From NCBI GenBank assembly GCA_018266215.1, contig JAFEAV010000038.1, positions 1 through 55,590 of the forward strand: a stretch of DNA of 55,590 nucleotides. The letters run 5' to 3'. Position numbers and translations under genes: made by a program. Source of the DNA: Cyanobacteria bacterium SZAS LIN-3. GTDB lineage: Bacteria; Cyanobacteriota; Vampirovibrionia; Obscuribacterales; Obscuribacteraceae. Shown here one piece after another: positions 15,943 to 24,048 of the stretch (position 1 is the stretch's first letter; the number at the start of each line of letters is the position of its first letter). The notes under the pieces were generated by a model. The model was given only the letters and a program-made list of their open reading frames with translations. It searched no databases and had not been told where the DNA came from.

Positions 15943-17529
15943 ATGTCGGCGTCCATCTCTCTATTTACCGGAGACTGGCCTTCCAGTATTGAAGCTGATG
16001 TGCTCATAATCGGCTCGGGTCTGGCCGGCCTTTTGCTGGCTTTGCAGCTGGCGTCTACCGAGGTGAAAGTAGTGCTGGCTTCCAAAGCGGCCCTTGGTGA
16101 GTCTAACAGTGCCTGGGCGCAGGGCGGTGTGGCGGCCGTTACCGGTGCCAATCCCTTTGATTCGCCGGAGCTTCATCTGGCTGATACCATCGCTGCCGGT
16201 GCCGGGCTGACCGATGTAGCGGCGGCTACCAGTATTGTTTCTGGCGGCGCCAGGCTGATTGACGCTTTTGCGAAGCTGGGCGTGCCCTTCGATAAAAATC
16301 CTGCCGGAGTTTTTGATCTGGCTCTGGAGGGTGGTCACAAACAGGCGCGGGTGCTGCACAGCAAAGATACCACCGGGCGCTCCATCGTTGAGGCGCTGGC
16401 GGACAGGGTGCGGGCGGCTGCCGTCGGCGGGCGGCTGACAATCCTGGAAAACACTTGTGCTGCGGATCTTTTGACTCTGGGCGGAGTTTGTGTCGGGGCG
16501 GAATTCATCGCCGACGATGGTGTACAGCAAGTGCGGGCCTCGCATACTGTGCTTGCTACCGGCGGCCTGGGTCAGGTCTTCGAGCGTACGACCAATCCGG
16601 CATTGGCCACCGGTGATGGTGTCGCGCTGGCTTACCGGATCGGAGCCGAACTGGCGGATATGGAATTCGTCCAATTTCATCCGACCGCTCTGCGCCTGGA
16701 TAATGCCCCGGCATTTCTGATCAGCGAAGCGGCGCGTGGGGCCGGTGCCACTTTGCTGGACCATAAAGGTCGGCGCTTTGTCAGGCGCTTTCATCAAGAC
16801 GGTGAGCTTGCTACGCGTGATGTTGTTTCGCGAGCTATTCATACGGTCATGGCCGAATACGAATTGAAACAGGTTTTTCTGGACTTGCGACCGATCGGTG
16901 CTGAGGCGCTGGCTGAGAGATTTCCCAACATTGTCAAAACCTGTGCGCAGTATGGCATCGATGTTTTTTCTGAACCGGTGCCGATTGCTCCGGCAGCGCA
17001 CTACATGATGGGTGGTATCCGGGCTGACGTTAGTGGACGTACTTCGGTGGCCGGTCTTTATGCTATCGGCGAGTGCTCCTGTACAGGTTTGCATGGTGCC
17101 AACCGACTGGCCAGCAATTCTCTTCTGGAAGCCGGCGTGATGGCTCTCAATCTGGCTGATCTCTTGTTGAGCACCAGGGACAAGAGCGTGGGCGCTGTCG
17201 GTCAGTCGGTAGCGGGGCAAATTGTGATTCCCTCCGACTTGCAAGATTTCCGGAAGCAGATGTACCGACACGCTGGTCTGGTGCGCTCCCGGCTTGGACT
17301 CGAGGGGCTCCTGCGAACGCCGGCTATAAATATTTCGGCATCGGGGCAACTCTCTATAGAGCAGCTCAGCGCCCGCAATATTTATCAGGTGGGCCTGCTC
17401 ATAGCGCGGGCCGCTCTAATGCGCAATGAATCACGAGGCGCGCATTTGCGTGATGATTACAGACACAGTGATGATGTCAATTTTGCCAGGCACCTTTTCT
17501 TGTCGGCTAATGCCGGCGCTGCCGTTTAA
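15943..17529 (+). CDS. nadB: L-aspartate oxidase
   Basis: A 528-residue flavoprotein that oxidises L-aspartate to iminoaspartate for NadA. The FAD-binding motif VLIIGSGLAGL lies at about residues 20-30, the SNSAWAQGGVAAV substrate-loop motif follows, then the QFHPTAL and RFVRRFHQDGELATRDVVSRAI segments and AAHYMMGGIR, all typical of NadB as opposed to succinate dehydrogenase. TAGGAGAAAAGA precedes the ATG. It lies directly behind nadA. The C-terminal helical domain is complete. Confidence 0.96.
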   Translation: MSASISLFTGDWPSSIEADVLIIGSGLAGLLLALQLASTEVKVVLASKAALGESNSAWAQGGVAAVTGANPFDSPELHLADTIAAGAGLTDVAAATSIVSGGARLIDAFAKLGVPFDKNPAGVFDLALEGGHKQARVLHSKDTTGRSIVEALADRVRAAAVGGRLTILENTCAADLLTLGGVCVGAEFIADDGVQQVRASHTVLATGGLGQVFERTTNPALATGDGVALAYRIGAELADMEFVQFHPTALRLDNAPAFLISEAARGAGATLLDHKGRRFVRRFHQDGELATRDVVSRAIHTVMAEYELKQVFLDLRPIGAEALAERFPNIVKTCAQYGIDVFSEPVPIAPAAHYMMGGIRADVSGRTSVAGLYAIGECSCTGLHGANRLASNSLLEAGVMALNLADLLLSTRDKSVGAVGQSVAGQIVIPSDLQDFRKQMYRHAGLVRSRLGLEGLLRTPAINISASGQLSIEQLSARNIYQVGLLIARAALMRNESRGAHLRDDYRHSDDVNFARHLFLSANAGAAV

Positions 17530-17596
17530 AAGTTTTCGCGTTTCATGCGATATCATAGCGCCAGTACCGGGTGCGCTCAGAACAGGTGGGTCTGAA

Positions 17597-17998
17597 ATGA
17601 CGGAAAAAAGAAGGCTTATGGCGGCCAGTGCCTACAAAGATCTCTTTGGTGACTTCCGCAACGCCGGCGGCACCGGTAAGCCTCCTTCGGTCATGGATGG
17701 TGAGCGACTGGCTGATTTGTTGGTGAAAAATTTTGCCAAGCTCGATGTTGATGGTGGGGGCGTTTCGATGCGCGAAATCAAGCGCGCTGAAACTATGCCC
17801 TTTAATTTTTCAGCGGAAGAGTTATTGATGCTCAAAGTGCTGGAGAAGTATTTTGAGACCATCTGTAATCTGGCTGATGATGAGCCCGGACCGGATACGG
17901 TTATCAGTGCGGTGGACGTGGAAGTGCTGGCGCAGTTTCTCAAATATTCGCATCTCACTATCGAGCAGTTGCAAGAATGGCGCAAAATGGCTGAGTGA
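17597..17998 (+). CDS. Small orphan protein with an EF-hand-like loop
   Basis: I chose ATG 17597 (AACAGGTGGG 8 nt upstream) over longer in-frame starts that would overlap nadB. The 133-residue product is soluble and helical. FAKLDVDGGGVSMREIKRAE around residues 45-64 resembles an EF-hand loop (D-x-D-x-G-G... E) but is one residue short of the canonical 12, so calcium binding is uncertain. It lies 67 nt after nadB and may share its transcript. No clear terminator follows before the dyad at 18042. Confidence 0.7.
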   Translation: MTEKRRLMAASAYKDLFGDFRNAGGTGKPPSVMDGERLADLLVKNFAKLDVDGGGVSMREIKRAETMPFNFSAEELLMLKVLEKYFETICNLADDEPGPDTVISAVDVEVLAQFLKYSHLTIEQLQEWRKMAE

Positions 17999-18041
17999 GC
18001 TCGGTTGTAGCTGGCGATGATTTGAAATTTGTTTGAATTTT

Positions 18042-18065
18042 GTATACTGTATAAAGTAGTAAATA
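18042..18065. repeat. Post-terminator AT dyad, copy E1
   Basis: GTATACTGTATAAAGTAGT followed by AAATA. It lies just beyond the A/T-run of the minus-strand terminator at 18088-18114 and downstream of the convergent plus gene. It shares TATACT and AAAGTAGT with copy E4 at 42360. Member of the repeated element described in the findings. Confidence 0.6.
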
Positions 18066-18087
18066 ATTGCAAAAAGAAAAAGAGACA

Positions 18088-18114
18088 TGCTCGCTGCCTC
18101 CGGCAGGACGAGCA
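18088..18114 (-). terminator. Rho-independent terminator
   Basis: On the minus strand TGCTCG...TGCC-GGA-GGCA...CGAGCA forms a hairpin followed by a T-rich run (18071-18085). It ends the small membrane-protein operon 18137-19758. Confidence 0.8.
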
Positions 18115-18136
18115 CATCTCCGAACGGCTCAGCCGT

Positions 18137-18958
18137 TTACTTGATGGCCAGCATCTCCCTGGCCTTGGCCAGCGCTTCCTCGGCGACGGTCAGCTCCTGC
18201 TCGGCGGAGAGCAGCGCACCGTTCCTGGTGCCTTCCGACTCGGGAGCCAGCGGCGCGAGCTGCAGCTTGGCGATGGTCGCCTTCTGCTCTTCGGCCGTGG
18301 CGCCGAGCTTTTCGGCGATCATGGCGCGGGCCTCGTCCTCGCTCTTGCCGAGCTGGGAGGTGATGGCGCTCACGTTGCTGTCGATCACCGACTTCAGGAG
18401 CTCGTCGGAGACCGCGAAGGTGGCCGTGCCCAGGGCGAAGTCGATGCTGGAGCTGGCTTCGCTCAGCGCCACCGAGGCGAAGTTGGCCACCTTCAGGCCC
18501 GAGGCGACACCGGCTCCTTCGACCGGGAGCAGGAGCGCGGCTTCGTTGAGGGCCTTGATCGCGGCGGCGAGCTGGTCGCGGCGGCCGGCGAGGGCGGCGC
18601 GGCGCGTCTCCATGTCGTCGGGCAGGGGCTTGTCCTTGTGTTCGAAGGCGTCCTGGAATTCGTCCCAGATGACCTTGTGCGCCTTGTTCATGTGGCCGCT
18701 CAGGACCAAGCAGGCCTGGTAGGCCTCGACGTCCAGGCTCTCCAGGACCGCGAGGGTGAGCTTGGTCAGCGTCACCGCCGTGTTGGCCGAGAAGAAGGCG
18801 GCGGCCATGCGGGCGCGGTAGAGCTGGTCGTCCACGGCGGCGAGTTGGTCGCAGATCTGCGAATGCATGGCCATGGTGCCGACGGCGTTGTTCATGATGT
18901 GGGCGACAAGGGCCACGGGGATTTCGCTGCCGTCGATGACGATGGTGGTTTCGGTCAT
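18137..18958 (-). CDS. Orphan Ala-rich helical protein
   Basis: A 273-residue product rich in Ala, Glu and Leu with long amphipathic helices (for example residues 120-142 and 240-270) and a VALSEASSSIDFALGTATFAVSDELLKSVI segment. No signal peptide or clear membrane segment. AAGGAC lies 7 nt before the ATG, which falls 1 nt after the stop of the upstream membrane protein, implying coupling. Third-codon positions are overwhelmingly G/C, in contrast with nadAB next door. It is the last gene of a three-gene operon. No recognised family. Confidence 0.8.
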   Translation of the reverse strand: MTETTIVIDGSEIPVALVAHIMNNAVGTMAMHSQICDQLAAVDDQLYRARMAAAFFSANTAVTLTKLTLAVLESLDVEAYQACLVLSGHMNKAHKVIWDEFQDAFEHKDKPLPDDMETRRAALAGRRDQLAAAIKALNEAALLLPVEGAGVASGLKVANFASVALSEASSSIDFALGTATFAVSDELLKSVIDSNVSAITSQLGKSEDEARAMIAEKLGATAEEQKATIAKLQLAPLAPESEGTRNGALLSAEQELTVAEEALAKAREMLAIK

Positions 18959-18959
18959 T

Positions 18960-19280
18960 TCATTTGTCCTTGCTGTGGTGGTGGATCTGCTTGATCAGGT
19001 TGCCGCTCGCCAGTCCTACGGCGAAGGTGAGCAACTCGAAGAAGAAGATTATTGATTTGAACCAGAGGCCCAGGGGGCCGATGGATTCTACGTTGAGGGG
19101 GAAGAAGAACTCCAGCAGGCAGAGCCCGAGGAGCACCGCCGTTGCAGCCGCCGCTTGTCGCAGTTGCCGTGGGCTGGCGTACCAGGCGACCCAGGAGCCG
19201 ATCAGGACCGGGCCCAGGAGGAAGGTGAGGAAGGAGAACCAGCCCCAGACGGCGCCGAGAAAGAGGGAAAGCGGGTCCAT
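18960..19280 (-). CDS. Small membrane protein (106 aa)
   Basis: I take ATG 19280 as start because the longer in-frame version begins inside the upstream gene and reads as nonsense. Three hydrophobic segments (about residues 5-30, 42-60, 65-88) and a KQIHHHSKDK tail. AAGAAG lies about 9 nt upstream. The stop is 1 nt before the next start. The strong G/C third-position bias matches its operon partners. Function unknown. Confidence 0.75.
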   Translation of the reverse strand: MDPLSLFLGAVWGWFSFLTFLLGPVLIGSWVAWYASPRQLRQAAAATAVLLGLCLLEFFFPLNVESIGPLGLWFKSIIFFFELLTFAVGLASGNLIKQIHHHSKDK

Positions 19281-19287
19281 CTTGGTC

Positions 19288-19758
19288 TTACTTCTTGTTC
19301 CAGGGGTCCTTGCGGTCCTTGTCCCAGGAGGGCAGCTTGCAGATGTCCAGTTTGTCCAGGCCGAAGGCCAGGGCGACGGGTACGAAACCGGCAAGCACGT
19401 AGTTGAGCACCGAGTGCCAGGCCTCACCGACCAGGTGGCCGAAGGAAGCCATGGCCACCGTGGCCAGGTAGGGCGAGACCAGGAAGCCGACGAAGAAGGC
19501 GATGTACCAGCCGTAGACGTCCTTGAGCTCCAGGCGCTTGAAGGGCAGGCGGCGGAAGACGCCGTAGCGCAGGGCGGCGACGAGGGCCAGGCCGGTGAGG
19601 CCTGACACCAGGGAGGCTACCGCCACCGAACCGCCGGCATGCAGGGCCAGCTCGTAGCTGAAGCTGCCGACGACTCCGAAGAGTGCCATCAGGGCGCCGA
19701 CCAGCATCATCGTGGGAACGACGAAGATGAAGAAGACAACGACTTTCATGAAGTCCAT
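19288..19758 (-). CDS. Membrane protein (156 aa)
   Basis: First gene of the minus-strand operon. Four likely membrane segments (about residues 5-28, 43-63, 85-105, 115-133) and a charged tail (CKLPSWDKDRKDPWNKK). CGAAAGGATCC precedes the ATG. The gap to the next gene is 7 nt. No functional motif. The three genes together look like a membrane complex with one soluble partner. Confidence 0.78.
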   Translation of the reverse strand: MDFMKVVVFFIFVVPTMMLVGALMALFGVVGSFSYELALHAGGSVAVASLVSGLTGLALVAALRYGVFRRLPFKRLELKDVYGWYIAFFVGFLVSPYLATVAMASFGHLVGEAWHSVLNYVLAGFVPVALAFGLDKLDICKLPSWDKDRKDPWNKK

Positions 19759-20263
19759 TTTGGATCCTTTCGCTTCGAAACAGGTTGGAGGTGAAAAGAA
19801 ATCAGGTGCGGATACAGCGACTTTGGTCGAGCTTGAGTCTCTGCCTGAGCCCGGGGGCGCATGCAGCTGGAGTTTTGCTCGGGGGGATTATCTCTGGGCG
19901 GGGGAGCTACCTCAGTGATTTATGGTTTTGGGGTTGAATAACTCTTTCAAACTAGTAAAAGCTCTCCCTTGATGCGAATATGTTTAACGTATTAACCCCA
20001 TTTAGCTCTGACCTTCATGCTTAGCGGAGCGGCTGCACAGGCTGATTTTGCCCAAACGAAGACGAGCGACACTGCCACCGGGGGCAGTATCGCTCGCAAA
20101 TTTACTTTTAAGAGAGGTTCCGCTGTCGGTGATGCGTCACCGACATCCCTATCATCATGTGCGATAGGTATGGCATTTTTCGGTCAAATTTATGAATTGT
20201 CGTGGCGATTGGCAAATTGGATGCGGTGGTAAAAAATAGCTGTGGCGTCTTCTGGTTCTATTA
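19759..20263. other. Intergenic region with two strong hairpins
   Basis: About 500 bases without a supported gene. It contains a near-perfect hairpin at 20064-20095 (GAGCGAcACTGCC / GGGCAGTatCGCTC) followed by AAATTTACTTTTA, and a perfect 8-bp hairpin at 20125-20144 (GTCGGTGA-TGCG-TCACCGAC). They have no protein gene upstream on the plus strand, so they could terminate or form part of a small RNA. Confidence 0.5.
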
Positions 20264-21001
20264 ATGGCAAGGAAAGGTTTCAAGGCGATTTTTCAGGTCA
20301 AGAATCGATTTGGTTGTGCCCTTTTATTGGCGCTGGCACTGCAGTGTTGCATCGTTTCTTCCGCGCCTGCCCGGGGCGGTAAGCAGGTTGCCGTCTGGGA
20401 ATTGCGCCAGGAAATCAGCGGTTGGGGGCAGCATACTGTCTGGATCAATGAAAGCGCCATCCGCATAGACGATCCCCTGAGGCATTTTAGTGTTCTTGCC
20501 AAGGCTCCGGACTGGACTGTGATTCATTATTCGACGATACGCAAGAATATTTCATTTGAGCCCCTCGCCACTTATGACGGCGGTCTGGCCCATCGTATGA
20601 GTATTATCGGCTCGGCTTTCGTCGGTAGTGAAAATCCAGACAAACTAAAAGGCTGGGAGCGCAGCGGCAATGAAATGTACTGCGGCCACAATTGTGAAAA
20701 ATGGACTGTGCAAAAGAAAATTGCTGCCGCGCGAGGCGTGGGCGCTTACAAAATTTTAGAGGCTCCCGACATACGCAGCTCCACCCAGGCCTGTAAAATT
20801 TTGGCCTCGCAGATGTCCTTGCCCAGCTTTGGACATGTTTCTTTGTTTTTTCAAAAGGGGCATAATAAGCCGATGATGGCGTTCGGTACACGTTCCACTC
20901 GCAAAACATCCGTTCCATTTTCGTTTTTTGAGATTCCAAAAGATTACGCCAGGACCACGCCGGAAAAGGTTATGTTTGACCGGCAGGAATTCGATTTTTG
21001 A
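20264..21001 (+). CDS. Secreted orphan protein
   Basis: A 245-residue protein with an N-terminal signal-like segment (residues 14-36, RFGCALLLALALQCCIVSS, then APARG). The mature part has beta-like segments and several cysteines (CGHNCEKW around 144-150). There is no convincing ribosome binding site at the ATG 20264 and no closer alternative. Codon use is mixed and includes many AT-ending codons. Location periplasmic or outer surface by inference. Family unknown. Confidence 0.65.
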   Translation: MARKGFKAIFQVKNRFGCALLLALALQCCIVSSAPARGGKQVAVWELRQEISGWGQHTVWINESAIRIDDPLRHFSVLAKAPDWTVIHYSTIRKNISFEPLATYDGGLAHRMSIIGSAFVGSENPDKLKGWERSGNEMYCGHNCEKWTVQKKIAAARGVGAYKILEAPDIRSSTQACKILASQMSLPSFGHVSLFFQKGHNKPMMAFGTRSTRKTSVPFSFFEIPKDYARTTPEKVMFDRQEFDF

Positions 21002-21055
21002 CACTGTGCTAGGCTTGATTTAGTGAGTTGTGGCGCCCATTAAGGATGTGTCTTT

Positions 21056-21544
21056 ATGCGTAAGCGATTCTATGCCGGATTAGTAACTATGGTGCTTTTG
21101 CTTCCTGCACTGGGGCCTGCTGAGTTGGCGCCGGCAGCCATGGCAAAAAAGTCGGCCGTGAAGAAGAAAGCCAGGTCTTCAGTCGATCAGACCGTGGTCA
21201 AATTGCCGGGATTCATCAAGGCCTGCGCAGCTTACAAAGAAGGCAAATATCTCAATGCCATCAAGGAGCTGGAATACATTGATACGCACGGCGGTTGCTG
21301 CCAGTGGACCCACTATTATCTTGGACTCTGTTACCAGGGGTTGAACCAGGTGGGCCTGGCCTACAGGCATTTTAGCTGGGTGCTCAGTTACGGCCGGGAC
21401 GTCAATTTGCGGCGTTATTCGCAGTATGGTCAGGACACGCTCACATATTATGCGGCCAATCGCACCTATGGCGGTCAGGGCGGAATCGCCGGGGCTGTGG
21501 CGCAGAGTTGCGCCAGCGGGGGCGGTGGCGGCAGCTTTGGCTGA
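21056..21544 (+). CDS. Exported TPR-like small protein
   Basis: A 162-residue protein with a signal peptide (MRKRFYAGLVTMVLLLPALGPAELAPAAMA) followed by a Lys-rich linker. Residues 48-110 form two helical hairpins like a TPR (CAAYKEGKYLNAIKELEYI, HYYLGLCYQGLNQVGLAYRHF). The C-terminus is Gly/Ser-rich (SCASGGGGGSFG). AAGGATG lies about 7 nt upstream of the ATG. A periplasmic scaffold role is plausible but unproven. Confidence 0.72.
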   Translation: MRKRFYAGLVTMVLLLPALGPAELAPAAMAKKSAVKKKARSSVDQTVVKLPGFIKACAAYKEGKYLNAIKELEYIDTHGGCCQWTHYYLGLCYQGLNQVGLAYRHFSWVLSYGRDVNLRRYSQYGQDTLTYYAANRTYGGQGGIAGAVAQSCASGGGGGSFG

Positions 21545-21572
21545 GGGGGCTGAGCCGAGCGGCAGTTGGCCG

Positions 21573-22973
21573 CTATTTCTGAGACTTTGGCGGTGCCGGT
21601 ACACCGACAACTGATATGCCGGTCGGCCCGTCGACGGTGCGTTTCAGATCAATGTCGAAGACGACCTGATTGGTTGCGGGACTGTTGGGTGTTTTGGGGA
21701 AGTCAGGCACCTCAAAGAAGCCTATCTGATTGACTATCTGCACGGCCGTTTCTCTAAACTGGGTCTCGCGCGGAACATTGCGCTCGATGTCGGCCGCCGG
21801 CGTGAATTCTATTACCCTGCCGCTGATCTCGTGGTCGGCCTTAACCGTCACCTCAAGCTTGGTGGCACCGGGGCAGACGTCCACCATCTGCCAGTGCGTA
21901 TAGATCGTCCTGGCCATGGCGCGATACCATTGCGGCCAGGTCTCGCATGTGCCTGCTTGAAACTGAGCCAGGACGCCGGCTTTGGCTACTTCCGCCGCCG
22001 GCTCGATGCGGGTGAAAATGTGCTGTGATTGCATGGTGCCCGGCACGGCGCTGAGTTCTACCGGTACCGCGGAAATCGGCGGGTTTGTCGACCAGCGACC
22101 GCCAAGGGTTTCTCTGGTCAGGCCCGGCGGAGTGATGGTGACCTCAAATCCGGGCGCGGTGGTGACACCATTCCTGGTGACATAGTGCGTTTCATTGTCG
22201 CCTGGCAAGCTGCTTCTTACCACCGCAGCGGTATTCATTCCGGGGCCGACCATTTGAATGGAATTTTGCAATGTCTGTTGAATGGAGGAGAGCGCCGAGC
22301 CGGGCATGGTGCCGCCAAACATAGGCACTGCCGGTGTTTTTGGCATGGAGGAGACCGTTAAGGCCGGGTCCAGCACCACTACTCCGCGCCCCACTGTTTT
22401 GTAGTGCTGGGGCAGATTGTCGCGGTTTTGACTGATGTCTTCGCCGGCAAAAGACGCACTCGTTCCCGGTATGTAATTTATGACACCGCTGGCCGGTGTA
22501 CGGTGGTAGGTGGAAATGGGTGAGATGACGCCGTGCATGCCGTTGTTGCCACCACGAACGGTATCGCCCAGAAATTGCACCGGTCCATCCGAGATACCGC
22601 CGTCTGTACCGCCGGTGTGGACGCTGCCTCTGATCTGCTCCGGCACGTACTGCCCTTTCATCGGGTTGAGGGAGGGGCCGCCGTGAATGGCGCTGCTGTC
22701 AACTCGTCCCTGATACTGTGGCGTCAGCCGCAGCGACGGGTTTAAGGGTGATTCCTGCTTGATGCCGCCTTGCAATGGGCCATTCTGGCTGACACCGGCG
22801 CTCAGCGGTTTCGGGCTGGGATAGGGTGCTTCCGGTGACGGGAAGTAAGTGGTTACGCCTTTGTCGGCATAAGCGACTGTGCAACTGAGATGAGAAGCAG
22901 TTGAGAGGCTTATGAGAAATGATAGGAGAAAGATGCTTTGTTTGCGCATGTGAGCTGTTGCGACTGTAATCAT
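21573..22973 (-). CDS. Exported protein with TonB/TolA-like C-terminus
   Basis: A 466-residue protein. The likely signal peptide starts at M9 (MRKQSIFLLSFLISLSTASH, cut near AYA). A Pro/Gly-rich, low-complexity stretch (about residues 40-280) follows. The last ~110 residues (TIYTHWQMVDVCPGATKLEV...VNQIGFFEVPDFP) look like a TonB/TolA C-terminal domain, with a basal VTVK...DG strand pair. Such domains connect the inner and outer membrane. No good ribosome binding site for either M1 or M9. It converges with the TPR-like protein gene (28 nt). Confidence 0.65.
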   Translation of the reverse strand: MITVATAHMRKQSIFLLSFLISLSTASHLSCTVAYADKGVTTYFPSPEAPYPSPKPLSAGVSQNGPLQGGIKQESPLNPSLRLTPQYQGRVDSSAIHGGPSLNPMKGQYVPEQIRGSVHTGGTDGGISDGPVQFLGDTVRGGNNGMHGVISPISTYHRTPASGVINYIPGTSASFAGEDISQNRDNLPQHYKTVGRGVVVLDPALTVSSMPKTPAVPMFGGTMPGSALSSIQQTLQNSIQMVGPGMNTAAVVRSSLPGDNETHYVTRNGVTTAPGFEVTITPPGLTRETLGGRWSTNPPISAVPVELSAVPGTMQSQHIFTRIEPAAEVAKAGVLAQFQAGTCETWPQWYRAMARTIYTHWQMVDVCPGATKLEVTVKADHEISGRVIEFTPAADIERNVPRETQFRETAVQIVNQIGFFEVPDFPKTPNSPATNQVVFDIDLKRTVDGPTGISVVGVPAPPKSQK

Positions 22974-23027
22974 AATCAGGTTCTGCCAATTTATGTTTTA
23001 CCCAAATTACACAACCTCTGTTTTGAT

Positions 23028-23048
23028 TAGTATTGGACCGGTCTACTA
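23028..23048. repeat. Post-terminator dyad, copy E2
   Basis: TAGTA-TTGGACCGGTC-TACTA, an inverted repeat around a central ACCGGT palindrome, 9 nt beyond the T-run of the minus-strand terminator at 23066-23101. It shares the ACCGGTC core with copy E3 at 32713. Here it also lies about 55 nt upstream of the minus-strand gene at 22973. Confidence 0.65.
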
Positions 23049-23065
23049 TAATCCTCTAAAAAAAA

Positions 23066-23101
23066 GAGACCGGCTGCAGCTCTCATGCTGCAGCCGGTCT
23101 C
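23066..23101 (-). terminator. Rho-independent terminator of the MoxR-VWA operon
   Basis: A perfect 14-bp stem (GAGACCGGCTGCAG / CTGCAGCCGGTCTC) with an 8-nt loop, followed on the minus strand by eight T residues. Ends the operon 23122-29819. Confidence 0.92.
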
Positions 23102-23121
23102 CAACGAGGGTTCAGGGGTGC

Positions 23122-24048
23122 TTACGTCCAGGAACGCAGCACTCTTTCGGCTTGCGCCGTCAGCTCGATTCGACCGGCTTCGTCCAGGGCATCCTGGGCG
23201 TAAATGGCCGGTTCGTTGAGCTTGAGGAAAGTCATCAACCAGGTCGGCACAATCGCTTCCGGCAACTGGCTGACCGGCACCGGTCCGATATCGAAGCGGG
23301 CGCGTACCAGGCCGTCCAGCTCCAGGTGTTCGGCTTTGCCGGCGCTGCCGCTCTTGATGGCGGCGACGATTGCGACGGCTCGCAGCCGGGCGTGGTCAAT
23401 TACCACCGGCTTGATGCGGGAGAGGAGATAGGCCTGGAGTGCCCGGCGCAGCAGGATGGCGTAGACGACGCTGCTGAGCAGGAGTGCCAGAGCGAAGCGA
23501 CTGCCGTACCACCAGGGTGAGACGCGGGCGTCCGGGCCCTCCATCAGGTTTGGCCTGCCGTCGTAGGTGTTGGAGGTGTAGACCGATGTTGCCGGTATGG
23601 GCAGGTCGTTGCGTACATCTCCCTGTCTCCAGCTGACCGTGCCGGCGATGACAACTTCCGGTGCAACCTTGAAGGATTGCAGAGTCAGGTCGAAGCGGTA
23701 GACGACTGAACCGTCATCGAGCTTCTTGACGGTCACCGAGGGCCCGGGGGTCAGTTCGAAATCTCCGCTGACCGTCAAGGTTTGCGGATCGACAACCAGC
23801 CCCGGGGGCTGCTTGACGAAGAGATGGGCCTGGACCAGGTCGGCGGTGCGATAGGCGTAGTCCCGACCCGCGACCGTGACCAGGGCTTGTGGTGCGACCG
23901 CATCGCTTTTGGCGGCCGGTGTGAATTCGGGCCAGGCTGGTGCCCGGTACCACTTGTAGCCGAAGTAGCCGCCCATAGCCAGCGCGGCGACAACAGCCAG
24001 AGCTGCTGCCACTTTCAGCGTTTTTGCAAAAGAGATATTGATTTTCAC
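23122..24048 (-). CDS. MxaA-like membrane protein
   Basis: Last gene of the MoxR-VWA operon. Start is GTG 24048, which overlaps the upstream stop (GTGA) and has GAGGAGG 5 nt upstream; an earlier in-frame GTG is less likely. Residues 5-25 form a signal anchor, residues 40-180 a beta-rich periplasmic part, and a second membrane helix lies near 190-208, followed by a ~100-residue cytoplasmic tail. Topology and position (after VWA, TPR and VWA genes) match MxaA or BatD-like subunits. Sequence similarity cannot be judged by eye, so the name reflects context. Confidence 0.68.
   Translation of the reverse strand: MKINISFAKTLKVAAALAVVAALAMGGYFGYKWYRAPAWPEFTPAAKSDAVAPQALVTVAGRDYAYRTADLVQAHLFVKQPPGLVVDPQTLTVSGDFELTPGPSVTVKKLDDGSVVYRFDLTLQSFKVAPEVVIAGTVSWRQGDVRNDLPIPATSVYTSNTYDGRPNLMEGPDARVSPWWYGSRFALALLLSSVVYAILLRRALQAYLLSRIKPVVIDHARLRAVAIVAAIKSGSAGKAEHLELDGLVRARFDIGPVPVSQLPEAIVPTWLMTFLKLNEPAIYAQDALDEAGRIELTAQAERVLRSWT

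Noticed and set aside
18029..18994. Long plus-strand frame opposite the 18137-18958 gene
   Set aside because: GC-rich shadow with Gly/Arg-rich composition; the minus strand has coupled genes with ribosome binding sites and a terminator.
20017..20232. 71-codon plus-strand frame over the twin hairpins
   Set aside because: It covers both strong hairpins and has no ribosome binding site; RNA structure is the better explanation.
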